A stretch of 64,000 nt of DNA from Lepraria neglecta (Eukaryota; Ascomycota; Lecanoromycetes; Lecanorales; Stereocaulaceae), in the NCBI GenBank assembly GCA_033220425.1, contig CM065653.1:4402001-4466000 (forward strand), given 5' to 3'. Below, piece by piece: positions 38,001 through 50,664 of the stretch (positions within the stretch are counted from its first letter, which is position 1; each line of letters starts with the position of its first letter). Made by a program: the position numbers and the translations under genes. The notes beneath the pieces are model-generated. The model did no database searches and was not told the DNA's origin. It worked only from the letters and a program-made list of their open reading frames with translations.

Positions 38001-40750
38001 AGGACGTTATCGAATGCCTATTATAAGTAGGACTTCTCCTTAAACTAGAAAAGTACGAATTTTACAGGGACTCTATTAAGTTCCTAGGATTTATAGTTAG
38101 TATAAAAGGTATTAGTATAAGCCTAGAAAAAATTAAAGCTATAGCGGAATAGCCTATACTATAGGATATTAAAATAGTATAAAGTTTCTTAGGATTTACT
38201 AACTTTAATAGGAAGTTTATTAAGGGCTACTTAAAGAAAGTACTTCTACTTATAGATATTACTAAGAAAGATATCGGATTTATATAGGGATATAAATAAT
38301 AAAAGTCGTTTAATATATTAAAGAAAGTATACGCGGATCTACTAGTACTCTATATCTTTTAAGTTAACGAACTAGCTTATATTAAAATAGATACCTCGGA
38401 TCTTATAATAGGAGTATATCTTTATTAAATAAAGGACTAAAAGTAGTATCTAGTTACCTATTTTTTATAAAAGATATTAGTAGTAGAATAAAACTACGAT
38501 ATATACGACAAGGAACTACTTACCGTAGTATATATACTTTAGAATTAGAGGGTATACGCGGAAAGCTACTCGGACTTAACTATCTTTATAGATTATAAGA
38601 ATCTTCTTAATTTTATAATAACGAAAGAGTTAAATAGAAGATAAGTTAGATAGTTAGAACTACTCGGATAATATAAGTTCAAGATAACCTATACCCTAGG
38701 GAAAGATAATAGTCGAGTAGATACGCTTAGCAGGCGGTTAGACTATATAGAAGAAAAGAATATTATAGAATAACTAATCCTGAAATAAGAAGCCGACGGA
38801 TTATTAGTACTATACCAGGTATTAGTAATAACCCTTTATATATTAGGACCTAATACGACTAATAAGATTATAAAGGCCTATAATAATGATATATTCGTAA
38901 TAAAACTACGACAGGATTAATAAGATTTAGTATTACTTAGATATTAGGATAAAACTTACTTGCCTGATATATATATTAAAGAAGTAATTAGAGATTACTA
39001 CGATAACCTATTATAAGGTTACCCTAGAGTATCTAAGACTATAGAGCTCCTAGGACGAGGATACGCAGCGCCGAAACTTCGGATACAGGTTAAGTAGTAT
39101 ATTAAGGAATATATCTAATACTAATAGAATAAGTCTATACGATATATAAAGTACGGACAAATTCAATTTATACTAGTACTAGAATTACTATAGGATAACG
39201 TTACGATAGACTTTATAGTTAAACTACTACCTTTAAAGGATCCAGCTATATAGGATACCTTTAATTTAATTATAGTTATTATAGATAAGCTTATAAAGTA
39301 TACGATTATAATACCTTTTAAAGAAATATATAAGGCGGATTAATTAGCCTTTATACTACTCGACAAGTTAATAAGAGATTATAGTATACTAAGATCGATA
39401 ATATCCGATAGGAACAAGTTATTTACTTCTAACTATTAGAGAACGCTAATCGCAGTAATTAGAACTAAACTTCGGATATTAATAGTATACTACCTATAGA
39501 CTAATAGGTAAATAGAGCGTATAAATTAAATAATAGAAGTATACCTAAGATATTATATAAACTAAAAGTAAGATAACTAGGTTTTACTACTCCTAATAGT
39601 ATAACTAGTATATAATAATAAAAGGTTAGATATAACAGGCCTGACCCCTTTCTTTACTAATTATAGAAAGGATATAAATATATTTCTATAATCTAAAGAA
39701 GGACCTAATATAGAAAAAGCCTTAGTTAAGGTAGAAGAGCTAAAGAATTTATATAAAGATATATAAAAGGTAATTAAAAGCTTAAATAATAAGTTAAAGG
39801 GTAAAATTAATAGTAAAAAGAAGAATATTCCTTAACTTAAAGAGGGGGATAAAGTATACCTCCTAATAAAAAATATAAAGATAATAAGACTAAGTAAGAA
39901 ACTAGATTATATTAAGGTTAGACTATTCTTAATTAAGAAGGTAAAGGGGGCCGTTAACTATAAACTCGAGCTTCTACCTGATACTAAAGTATATCTAGTA
40001 TTCTATATCTCGCTTCTAGAGCTAGCGGACTCTAATATACTACTCTAAGAAATATTTTATTACGATATTAAGGAAGAAATAGAGTATAATATTAAGAGGA
40101 TCCTAGATAGAAGAAATTAGTTCTATCTAGTTAAATAGAAAGGGTATAACGAAACGGAAAGTACCTGGGAACCTCTTAGGAACCTTGCAGGGAACTATAG
40201 GGAATATCTATAAGAGTTTTATTAGAGATAAGAGAAGACTAGTTAAAGCTCTTAGGGCCCTCTAGGCCGGGGGGAGGTTGAACTACTCGGAGCCGATATT
40301 AAATATTAGACTATCAGGAGTATTAGAAGGAAGATCCTTATCCTTCTCTAACTCTTCGATATTCTATAACTTATACTTAACTAACTTTTTCTCTTTATCC
40401 TAGATATAATCGAATTATAATTAAAGGCGTATAAGTTTCGCCTACGTTTCCTTTATCTCTAACTAAGTATTATTATAAACTTTCTTAATATAATATATCT
40501 TATTAATAGATATAACTAGGTTATACTTCTTACCTGCTATAATATAGTTAGAATAATAGTCTAAATAGATACCTACTAAGTACTACTTATTACCCTTTAT
40601 ATAGAGAGTATAAGGATATATTATAAATCTAGATAATTTACCGGAGAGTTCTTTATAGCGAATAAAGGGGTCTTTAGAATAGATATTTCGATAAGGAGGT
40701 ATAAAGGATAGATAGTTTCTTAGGACGAGAAATCTAGAGGAGGGGGCTAG

Positions 40751-41161
40751 TATTAGAACTATTAGTTCTAATAGGACTGTCCTATAGGACGAGGTACTAT
40801 AGATAGGACTAGTAGCTGAAGCGATAAGCGCAACGAGCGATATACGCTTATAGCGCTCAAGAATGATAAGTATAATAAGCGCCGTGCGCTTATAACGCTT
40901 ATAGAGTGCTTGGTAGGGTTTCTTATATCTATATATACGGGGCTCTGCCTACTGTTTGGAATAGTGTGTTCAACTTGGTTAATCTTCCTGGTACTCCTTG
41001 TACTATACTTTACTAGTTATTAATATAGAACGTATTGATTACCTCTAATCACGAAGACTACTATCCTACCTAAGTGACTCCTCTCCTATAGAAGCATAAG
41101 ATATACGTACCTATACGTGGCTATCGCACTATTAGGTATACAACTACTATGGGTCGTAATA
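40751..41161 (+). repeat. A2 3' LTR
   Basis: 411 bp, followed by ATATA. Same termini as the 5' LTR. Confidence 0.88.
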
Positions 41162-41166
41162 ATATA

Positions 41167-41345
41167 GATATAGGAAATCCTGCCAAGCAATCCATAAGCG
41201 CTATAAGCGTACGGCGCTTATTGCGCTTATCATTCTTGAGAGCCATAAGCGCACGTCGCTTATTGCGCTTATCGCTTCAGCTACTAGTCCTATCTATACT
41301 ACCTTGTCCTATAGGACAGTCCTATTAGAACCAATAGTTCTAATA
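41167..41345 (-). repeat. A3 3' LTR, right piece
   Basis: Begins GATATAGGAAATCC after the ATATA duplication and ends with a RIP form of TTCTAACA. The left piece plus this one gives 411 bp, equal to the other A LTRs. Confidence 0.85.
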
Positions 41346-41351
41346 CTAGCC

Positions 41352-41880
41352 CTCTCCTCTAGATTTCTTGTCCCGAGAAACTATCTATCCTTTATACCTC
41401 CTTGTCGAAATATTTATTCTAAAGACCCCCTCGTCTATTATAAAGAACTCTCCGGTAAATTATCTAGATTTGTAATACGTCCTTATACTCTCTATACGAA
41501 GGGTAGTAAGTAGTACTTAGTAGGTATCCGTTCAGACTGTTATTCTAACTATATTATAGCGGGTAAGAAGTATAACCTAGTTATATCCGTTGACGAGATA
41601 TATTATATTAAGAAAGTTTATAATAATACTTAGTTAGAGATAAAGGAAACGTAGGCGAAACTTATACGCCTTTAATTATAATTCGATTATATTTAGGATA
41701 AAGAGAAAAAGTTAGTTAAGCGCGAGTTATAGAATATTAAGGAGTTAGAGAAGGATAAGGACCTTCCTTCTAATACTCCTGACGGTCTAATATTTAATAT
41801 CGGCTCCGAGCAGTTCGACCTCCCCCCGGCCTAGAGGGCCCTGAGAGCTTCGACTGGTCTTCTCTTGTCTCCGATGAAAC
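41352..41880 (+). other. Antisense reading region in A3
   Basis: Opposite to the pol direction of A3, this stretch reads as a Lys/Glu-rich protein-like sequence that runs inward from the 3' LTR and ends close to the chromodomain. Seen blocks include KELSGKLSRFVIRPYTLY and PDGLIFNIGSEQFDLPP. Corresponding antisense regions exist in B2 (about 50100-50450, plus), B3 (51094-51700, plus) and, reversed, in A1, A2 and B1. The sense strand here shows no known domain. It is degraded like the rest of the element. Whether it was ever translated is inference. Confidence 0.5.
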
Positions 41881-41889
41881 TCTTATAGG

Positions 41890-42854
41890 TATAGCCCGGA
41901 AATATATAGGATGAGGTACTATAGACAGGACTAGTAGCTGAAGCGATGAGCGCAACGAGCGACGTGCGCTTATAGTGCTCAAGAATAATAAGCGTAATGA
42001 GCGCCGTGCGCTCATAACGCTTATAGAGTGCTTGGCAGGGTTTCTTATATCTATATATACGGGGCTCTGCCTACTATTTAGAATAGTGTATTCAACTTGG
42101 TTAATCTTCCTGGTACTCCTTATACTATACTTTACTAGTTATTAATATAGAACGTATTAATTACCTCCAATCACGAAGACTGCTATTCTACCTAAGTAAC
42201 TCCTCTCCTATAGAAGCATAAGACACACGTACCCATACGTGGCTATCGTACTATTAGGTATATAACCACTATGGGTCGTAACATATCCCAAGGGTTGGGT
42301 ATGGGATTCCGGTATGGGATGGGATTAGAAGATCCTAAATCCCATATCTTTTAGGAGATATGGGATGGGATCTTAATGGGATATCCCACGGTATGGGATA
42401 TTAGTGGGATTATCTAATGGTACGGGATATTTTTGGGATATCCCAGTGGCGGATAAGATAAGACCTATATAAAGTATACTTAGAATTTCTAGTCATCGTT
42501 CTAGTCATCAAAACTTCAAATATTTTTTTGAATATTCTATAATTCTATATTTTCTACTAGAATATTATATATTATAGAATATTCAAAAAAATATTTGAAG
42601 TTCTAATGACTAGAACGATGACTAGAAATTCTAAGTATACTTTATATAGGTCTTATCTTATCCGCCACTAGGATATCCCGAAAATATCCCGTACCATTAG
42701 ATAATCCCACTAATATCCCATACCGTGGGATATCCCATTAAGATCCCATACCTCCTACTAATGGTATAGAATTTCAGACCTTGATACTATACCATACCCC
42801 GGGATGGGTAAGAGAGCCAATATCCCATACCATCCCATATCTTTCCGGGCTATA
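41890..42854. mobile_element. Foldback MITE, hAT-like
   Basis: Terminal inverted repeats TATAGCCCGG / CCGGGCTATA and long inner inverted arms (42380-42530 pairs with 42590-42735) around a central AT-rich spacer. The flanks CTTATAGG (41882-41889) and CTTGTAGG (42855-42862) look like an 8-bp target duplication that differs only by one transition, which fits hAT-type insertion. No coding capacity. It interrupts A3 beside its chromodomain. A partial family A LTR lies in its left arm. Confidence 0.75.
41904..42283 (+). repeat. Truncated family A LTR inside the MITE
   Basis: Matches the A LTR from GAGGTACTATAGA onward to GTCGTAACA, lacking roughly the first 40 bases. No target duplication is seen, as expected for a truncated piece. 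It separates the MITE terminus from its inner arm. Confidence 0.75.
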
Positions 42855-45800
42855 CTTGTAGGCGTTCCCTGCAATTCCCCGCAAGGTTCCTAAGAGGTTC
42901 CTAGGTACTTTCCGTTTTATTATACCCTTTCTATTTAACTAGATAGAACTAATTCCTTCTATCTAGGATCCTCTCGACCTTATACTCTATTTCTTCCTTA
43001 ACGTTATAATAAAATATTTCTTAGAGTAGTATATTAGAGTCTACTAGCTCTAGAAGTAAGATATAGAATACCGGATATACTTTGGCGTTAGGTAGGAGCT
43101 CGAGTTTATAGTTAACGGCCCCCTTTACCTTCTTAATTAAGAATAGTCCGACCTTAATATAATCTAGTTTCTTACTTAGTCTTATTATCTTTATATTCTT
43201 TATTAGGAGGTATACTTTATCCCCCTCTTTAAGCTGAGGAATATTCTTTCTTTTATCGTTAACTTGTCCCCTTAACTTATTATTTAATCTTTTAATTATC
43301 TTTTATATATCCTTATATAAGCTCTTCAGCTCTTCTACCTTAACTAAGGCTTTCTCTATATTAGATCCTTCCCTAGGTTATAGAAATATATTTATATTCT
43401 TTCCGTAGTTAGTAAAGAATAGTATTAGACCTGTCGTATCTGACCTTTTATTATTATACGCTAGTTATACTATTAGAAGTAGTAAAACCTAGTTATCTTA
43501 TTTTAGGTTTATATAGTATCTTAGGTACGCTTCTATTATTTAATTCGCACGTTCTATTTATCTATTAGTCTATAGATAGTATACGGTTAATATCCGAAGT
43601 TTAGTTCTGATTACTATAATTAGCGTTCTCTAATAGTTAGAAGTAAATAACTTATCTCTATCGGATATTATCGACTTAGGTATACTATAATCCCTTATTA
43701 ACTTATCGAGTAGTATAAAGGCTAATTAATCTACTTTATATATTTCCTTGAATAGTATTATAATTATATACTTTATTAGTTTATCTATAATAACTATAAT
43801 TGAATTAAAGGTATCCTGCGTAGCTAGATCCTTCGAAGGTAGTAATTTGACTATAAAGTCTATTATAACATTATTCTATAGTAATTCTAGTATAGGCGCA
43901 AACTAAATTTATCCGTACTTGGCGTATCGTGCAGACTTATTCTACTAGTATTAGATATATTCCTTAATATATCGTTTGACGCGCGTCTAAAGTTTTAGCG
44001 CTGCGTATCCTCGTCCTAGGAGTTCTATAGTCTTAGATACTCTAGGGTAACCTTGTAAAGGATTATTATAGTGATCTCTGATCACTTCTTTAACGTATAT
44101 ATCGGGTAAGTAGGTCTTATCCTGGTATTTAAGTAATAGAGAATCTAGTTAATCCTATCTTAGTTTTGTTACAAATATATCGTTATTATAAGCCTTTACG
44201 ATTTTGTTAGTTATATCAGGTCCTAATATATAAAGGGTTATTACTAATACCTAGTATAGTACTAATAATCCGTCAGCTTCTTATTTTAGGATTAGTCGTT
44301 CTATAATATTCTTTTCTTCTATATAGTCTAATCGCCTACTAAGCGTATCTACTCGACTATTATCTTTTCCTAGGGTATAGGTTATCTTGAACTTATATTA
44401 TCTAAGTAATTCTAATTATCTAACTTGTCTCCTATTTAACTCCTTTATTATTATAAAGTTAAGAAGATTCTTATAATCTATAAAGATAGTTAAGTCTAAG
44501 TAGCTTTCTACGTATACTCTCTAATTTTAAAGTATATATACTATAGTAAGTAGTTCTTTATTGTATATATTATAGTTTTATTCTACTACTAACATTTTTC
44601 GTGAAAAGTAGGTAACTAGATACTACTTTTAGTCCTTTATTTAATAAAGGTATACTCCTATTACAAGATCCGAGGTATCTATTTCGATATAAGCCGGTTC
44701 GTTAGCTTAAAAGGTATAGAGTACTAGTAGATCCGTATATACTTTTTTTAACGTATTAAACGACCTTTATTATTCTTATCCCTATATAAATCTAATATCC
44801 TTTTTTATAATATCTATAAGTAGAAGTACTTTCTTTAAGTAGCCCTCGATAAACTTCCTATTAAAGTTAGTAAATCCTAAGAAACTTTATACTGCTTTGA
44901 CGTCCTGTAGTATAGGCTATTCCGCTATAGCTTTGATTTTTTCTAGGCTTATACTAATACCTTTTATACTAACTATAAATCCTAGGAACTTAATAGAGTC
45001 CCTATAAAACTCGCACTTTTCCGGTTTAAGGAGAAGTCTTACTTATAATAGGCATTCGATAACGTCCTATATATACTTAATATATTCTTCCTTATTCCTA
45101 GAGTAAATCAAGATATTATTAAGGTATACTATCGCTGTTCAATCTAAGTATACTTATATAATATTATTAATAAATACTTAGCAGGTTACTAGTATATTAG
45201 TAAGTCTAAACGGTATTACTAGGTACTTATAGTAGCTATATCTAGTCCGGAAGGCAGTTTTCTATTCTTCGCCTTCTTTTATCCGAATTAGATTATATAC
45301 GCCCCTAAGGTCTAGTTTCGTAAATATCTTTGCCTTACTAAGCTGATCCTATAGCTCGCTAATATTTAGTAAAGGGTAATAATTCTTTATAGTAATATCG
45401 TTCAACTTCCGATAGTTAATATATAGCCTTAGACTTCTATCCTTATTTAGCGCGAAGAGGATTAGATAACCTACTAGTAATTTAGATTCCCGAATAAATC
45501 CTTTCTTAAGGTTCTTATCGATATACCCGTAAAGTATAGTAAGTTCCTTTTCTAATAAAGTATAGATAGGTCTAAATATTAGCGCCTTACTAGGTTCGAG
45601 TTCGATCTTATAATCCTATAGTTAGTACTTAGGTAATACTTTTACGCTCGTCTCTTCCTTAAATAGGTATACCTACTATTTATATTCCTAAGGGATTATA
45701 GAAGGTTCGTCTTTTCCTTTAATAGCTCTCTCTTTAGTATCCTACTAATCTTTACTAGTAACTAAGGAGTCGAGCCTTCTCTCTTAGAAGTTACTCTTAT

Positions 45801-48035
45801 TATTTAAGAATAAAGTAATATATACTTCGACTAGTCTTCGGTTCTTTCTCTTATCTATTATTATCTAGTATTAACTAATAGGTCTAATACTAGTAATATC
45901 TCTAGATCGTCCGAATTTAAGTACTTTTATCTTCCAGTTAATTTCTAGGTTATATTTATTTAACTAAGGTATTCCTAAAATAATATTATAAGTAGCTATC
46001 CTAACTATATCGAATATAATCTCCTTATAGTATTACTGAATTATTACTAGTAGAGAGTATATTTCCTCTTCTACTTTTCCTATTAAGAATACTAACCTAT
46101 TAGCCAGGCGTAGCTTATAGGATAATTTCTTCTTTCGGGTCAGTAGGCCTCTTAAGTCTACTAAGTTCCTTAAGATAAAATTTCCTGTAGCTCCGCTATC
46201 TATTATCGCTATAGTCTGCTATCTATTAATATTTACTAGTATAATAATATAAGTATAATATTAGGCGGAATACAATTATTATTTAGGGAATAACGTATTA
46301 ATCTCCTTATACTTCCCTGTAGTATAAGGGATTACTCTTTTCCCTGTAATAGTAGGAATCCGTATACTTCCTTTATACCCTTATACGGAATATATTCGTT
46401 ATATAAGTAGCTATACTATAGTACTTAGTTATAAGCTCCCCTCTTAAAGACTTTAAGTAAGTTATTTCTTTCCTTTTCCTACTTCTCTATAAAGTATAGG
46501 AAGTAATAATACTTCCTTTTACTTGCAAGATACTATTAGTACCTATCTTCCTTATACTTATACTACTAGGTCTCTCTATAAGGGGTTCTCTTTAGTAGAG
46601 GTACCGTATATTCTTTTACTAGACGGCCTCTTTCCTCCCTGTATACTAAATAATCAGGTAATATATATTCGGTATATAGAACCTCGCTATATTACTAATA
46701 TTCCCTATTATATTGATAGTCTTATATAGGCTCTTCCTATCCGGGTTTTATAGATAATTACTTATTTAGTATACCTTATACTTTATTTTTAATTTCGTCG
46801 AAGAGCTTATATTTATCTTCGTCCGACTAAGGTTCTCTAATCTCTAGTAATTTTCCTTCTACTTAGGATATAGTAGATCCAGGTTCGGGTATTAATACTA
46901 GTCTCTCCGGACTAGCTTTCCGCTGTTCCTAATCCGTCTTATATTATTAAGATCTATTACTATCCCTATAGTAATACCTCTATACTTCTTTATTAAATTC
47001 TAATTCAAAGGTATTATCTTCCGAATCCTAACTGAATTCTTTTTTATCGTAGGGTTACTATATTTCTTCGGAGTCTTCCTTATTATCTAGAGGTCCTCCT
47101 TCTATTATATTAATCTGCAGTTAGTATACTATATTCTTCGACCTGTAGTCTCTAGCTATATAGCCTAGTTTACTATAGCTATAGCAAGTAATTACTTTCT
47201 TTCCCCCGTACTACTTTTTCCCTTTAAAGTTTCCTTTCTTCTTTCCTATCTAAATAAAGTTAATCTCTATTAGTATTATACTACGGTAAGTATTATATTC
47301 CCTATAATCTTATTAGTAATTCCTTGTTTTTAAGAAGAATCCCTTATATCGGGTTCCGCTAACTCCTCCGTTATACTATTTCTCTATAGATTACTTAAAT
47401 AACTTATTATTAAGCTTAATCGTATTTTCTATAAGTCTATCTAGAGTATTAATTACTCCTCTAAATCTTATAAGCTTATCTTTAATATTATCTTTAAGGC
47501 CTTAATAATATATTATTATTAGCGTATTATTATCCTATCCTATTTTAGTAGTATATATTTAAAACTAAGTTGAAAACTCTAATACTAACTTCTTCTACTT
47601 TATATATTAGATAATATATATTACTATATTTACCTTATTAGAAGGTCTGAATATACGGCGGATTTCGACTATAAACTTTAGTATACTTTCTATCCAAGAT
47701 TTAATATCGCTATCCTCGTCGTTGTCTTCTATATACTTCTTTAGGAAAGGTTCGACCCACTTTTAGGCCTGTCCTCGTAGGTATAATATAGTAAAGGTAG
47801 TATATCTAGTTACTAGGAGCAGGTCTCCCTGGAATAGAAGGTATAGTTATACTTGCGTAAGCTATAGCTCAAGCTTGTCCCTGTCTCCGTAGTACAGGTC
47901 TGGTACTATAACCTTGATCCTTTTTCTAGATCCTTCGTCTATAGTATAGCGTCTCTAGCTAGTAACCGTTAAGGTACTTAGGGTAGGGTTTCTACCTGAA
48001 GTTATTAAAGAACTTATCCCTTAGGGTATTCAAAG

Positions 48036-48446
48036 TGTTACGACCTACGGCGGTTATATACCTAATAGTGCGATAGCCGCCTAGGGTTCCGTATATCTTA
48101 TACTTCTATAGGAGAGGAGTTACTTAGGTAGAATAGTAGTCTTCGTCGATAGAGGTAGTTAATACGTTCTATATTAATAACTAGTAAAGTATAGTATAAG
48201 GAGTACCAGAAAGATTAACCAAGTTAAACACGCTGTTCCAAGCAGTGGGCAGAGCCCCGTATATATAGATATAGGAAATCCTGCCAAGCAATCCATAAGC
48301 GCTATAAGCGCACGGCGCTCATTGCGCTTATTATTCTTGAGTGCCATGAGCGCACGTCGCTCGTTGCGCTCATCGCTTCAGCTGCTAGTCCTGTCTATAC
48401 TACCTTGTCCTACAGGATAGTCCTGTCAGAACCAATGGTTCTAACA
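48036..48446 (-). repeat. A3 5' LTR
   Basis: 411 bp, TGTTACGACC...TTCTAACA, followed by CTTCT, the duplicate of the bases before 34391. Confidence 0.9.
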
Positions 48447-49187
48447 CTTCTACCTGACGCAAAGGTATATCCGGTATTCTATATCTTACTCTTAGAGCTA
48501 GCGGACTCTAATATACCTCTCTAAGAAACGTTTTACTATAATATTAAGGAAGAAATAGAGTATAAGGTCGAGAGGATCCTTGATAGAAGAAATTAGTTCT
48601 ATCTAGTTAAATAGAAAGGGTATAACGAAACGGAAAATACCTGGGAACCTCTTAGGAACCTTGCGGGGAACTATAGGGAATGGGAATATCTACGAGAGTT
48701 CTATCAGAGACAAGAGAAGACTAGTCGAAGTTCTCGGGAGTACCTATCCCGTCGGGGAGATCGAAACACTTAGAGCCGACGTTAAATATCAAGTCACCAG
48801 GCGACGTAGGAGTGACACGTTAGTCCTCCTCTAATTCCCTAATGTTCTGAAGCTTGTAGTCGACTATCTTCTTCTTCTTATCTTTAATAGAGTTAAGCTA
48901 TACTTAGATATATATAAGTTTTACTAGCGTATCCTTCTACTTAGAACGTAACTCGTTTCGTCGTTTTTTAACACGACGTATTTCAAGGGGTAATACTACA
49001 AGGTCGTATTTCCTACTACTACCTATACAGCTGGAATACCTGTCGGAACCTGTACCCATTAAGTACTGCTTACTATTAGTAATGTATCGAGAATATAGAC
49101 GTATTACGAACTCGGATAGCTTAGTAGCCAGTTCCTTCGATCGGACGGAAGGGTTTATAGATTGTTTAGTACGTTGGGGTGGTATAA

Positions 49188-49695
49188 TGTTACGAACCGT
49201 GCGTACCGGTCTTCGTATATGGATTGATTCTCAATAGGGATGGCGGTATTACTATACAAGAGGTAAAGCAGGCTTCAAGTAATGCTAAGCGGGTCTGGTA
49301 TATGATTAGATAATATATATTCAGTACCTAGCCTAAGAGATCTATCGTATATAGTAAATAATTGAATAGTAAATTAAGCACGATACTCCAAGTGGTGAGT
49401 AGTGCTCCGTATATATAGATATACGAAATCTATACTAAGCATTCTTGATCGCACTAATCGCACTAATTATATCTGCGCTTATTATAACCACTGCGCTTAT
49501 TACTTAATATACCAAGCCTTCCTAATCGCACTAATTGTACTAATCGTATCTACGCTTATTGCGACTACTACGCTTATCACTTAATATGCTAAGCCTTTAG
49601 GGTCTGTCCGAGTCGGATACTAACTCGCTGACTCGAACTATAACGGGTGCTACGCTCTATAAGTGTATCCCTAATTATGTTTCCTGATCGTAATA
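49188..49695 (-). repeat. B2 3' LTR
   Basis: 508 bp, TGTTACGAACCG...GATCGTAATA, the reverse complement of the B LTR. It contains repeated CGCACTAATCGCA / GCGCTTATT-type blocks, which may explain the length differences among B LTRs. Confidence 0.8.
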
Positions 49696-49881
49696 TTAGC
49701 TCCCTCTCCTAGATTTCTCGTCCCGAGAAACTATCTATCCTTTATACCACCCCGACGTACTAAATATTCAGATAAACCGACCGTCCGCCGAACCGTATTG
49801 GCCAGTAAGCTAACCGAAGTCGTAATATGGCCATATTCCCGATGTGTTGCCAGCGGCAAGCAGTACTTGATAGGTACAGGT

Positions 49882-50059
49882 TGTCACGGCCTGATCTAGT
49901 GGTGGTAGAACGGTGGCTATCAATGAGGTGATATGGATAAAATACTAATGCTAAGGAAAGAAGGCCATATGGGCGCGCGAGGAATCTATATAGGCATGCG
50001 GCGGCAAGCCTCTGAGCTAGGCCCAATGAGGTGTGCGTATGCATGGCCAGCCCGTGACA
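49882..50059. mobile_element. Solo LTR, family D, not RIP-altered
   Basis: 178 bp with inverted ends TGTCACGG / CCGTGACA and target duplication CAGGT (49877-49881 and 50060-50064). The flanks rejoin to match the B1 sequence around 49030-49065 read in reverse. It retains many CA and TG dinucleotides, in contrast to everything around it. No internal part is present. A recent insertion is the simplest reading; shortness could also have protected it from RIP. Confidence 0.82.
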
Positions 50060-50099
50060 CAGGTTCCGATAGGTATTCTAGCTATATAGGCAGCGGTAG

Positions 50100-50450
50100 A
50101 AAATACGACCTTATAGTGTCGCCCCTTAAGATATATTATATCGAGATAGAACGAAAGGAAGTATAGTTATAGTTAAAAACTATGCGCGAAGAGTTGGCTC
50201 GTAACACGGAAGAGTCTATACGTCTTTAGGCTATACTAATACGCCTTTAGATATAGTATAAATAACTCGAAGATAAAAAGCGGAAGATTATAGACTAAGA
50301 GATATAGAATATTAAGGAGTTAGAAGAAGACTAGCGGTCTATCCCAAGTATTCCTGATAGCTAGATATTCAACGTCTTGTCCGAACAATTTGGCTTCCTA
50401 GATAGAACCGATTAGTCCTCCTTCTATAATACTCCCGGAACTCTTATAGA
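50100..50450 (+). other. Antisense reading region in B2
   Basis: Same position and pattern as the antisense region of A3 (41352-41880), downstream of the inserted LTR D: Lys/Glu-rich stretch, then a Pro-Ser-x-Pro-Asp block before the chromodomain end. Degraded. Confidence 0.4.
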
Positions 50451-50664
50451 AGTACCTGGCAGTTCGCAAGGTTCTTAAGTGGTTCCTAGGTATTTTCGGT
50501 ATCTTTGTACCCTTTCTATTTAACTAGATACTTCTAATTAACCTGATTTAGAATCCTCTTAACCTCGAACTCCGTTTCTTCCTCGATATTATAATAAAAT
50601 ATTTCCTATAAGGGTATATTAGAGTCTGCTAGCTCTAAGAGTAAGACGTAGAATATCGGATATA

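Larger units (their letters stand above)
34623..41161 (+). mobile_element. Gypsy retrotransposon A2, full length
   Basis: 6539 bp between two 411-bp LTRs (34623-35033 and 40751-41161) with target duplication ATATA (34618-34622 and 41162-41166). It sits inside the 3' LTR of A3, in the opposite orientation. Parts on the plus strand: gag about 35070-35950, protease about 36800-37130, reverse transcriptase about 37480-38240, RNase H about 38320-38720, integrase about 38980-39790, chromodomain about 40120-40215. It is closely related to A1 and is a fossil with many breaks of RIP type. Confidence 0.9.
34391..48446 (-). mobile_element. Gypsy retrotransposon A3, inverted, with nested elements
   Basis: A family A element on the minus strand, flanked by target duplication CTTCT (34386-34390 and 48447-48451) inside B1. 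The 3' LTR is split (34391-34622 and 41167-41345) by element A2; the 5' LTR is 48036-48446. Its own body is 41346-41889 and 42863-48035, split by a MITE. Parts read right to left: gag about 47990-47130 (zinc-knuckle region near 47170), protease about 46270-45960, reverse transcriptase about 45590-44850, RNase H about 44760-44330, integrase about 44110-43290, chromodomain about 42970-42870. It is a fossil with many breaks. Confidence 0.88.
12556..49187 (+). mobile_element. Gypsy retrotransposon B1, host of the nested block
   Basis: The oldest layer of the block. Its own segments are 12556-15249, 21791-23831, 32305-32332, 33538-34016, 34190-34390 and 48447-49187; everything between is later insertion. 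Parts: 5' LTR 12556-13021, gag about 13060-13960 with a zinc knuckle of type CYSYSKPGYFARD near 13890, protease about 14850-15180, reverse transcriptase about 22010-22810, RNase H about 22930-23290, integrase split across 23500-23831 and 33538-34390, chromodomain about 48590-48680. The 3' LTR is not seen because B2 is inserted at 49188 and the right side is lost. It is a fossil with many breaks. It is related to family A in its coding part but has different LTRs. Confidence 0.85.
49188..50664 (-). mobile_element. Gypsy element B2, inverted, 3' part only
   Basis: The 3' LTR is 49188-49695; the body runs rightward from 49696 through an antisense region to the chromodomain and the start of the upstream pol region at about 50664, where element B3 is inserted. 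The rest is lost to the right. It is inserted into the 3' region of B1 after GGTGGTATAA. Its body diverges more from B1 and B3 than they do from one another, and it holds the solo LTR D. A fossil, broken. Confidence 0.75.

Noticed and set aside
46523-46729. Plus-strand 68-codon frame, and a similar minus-strand one at 16968-17174
   Set aside because: They are the same non-coding strand of the gag-to-protease interval in A3 and A1; no constraint visible beyond the shared ancestry.
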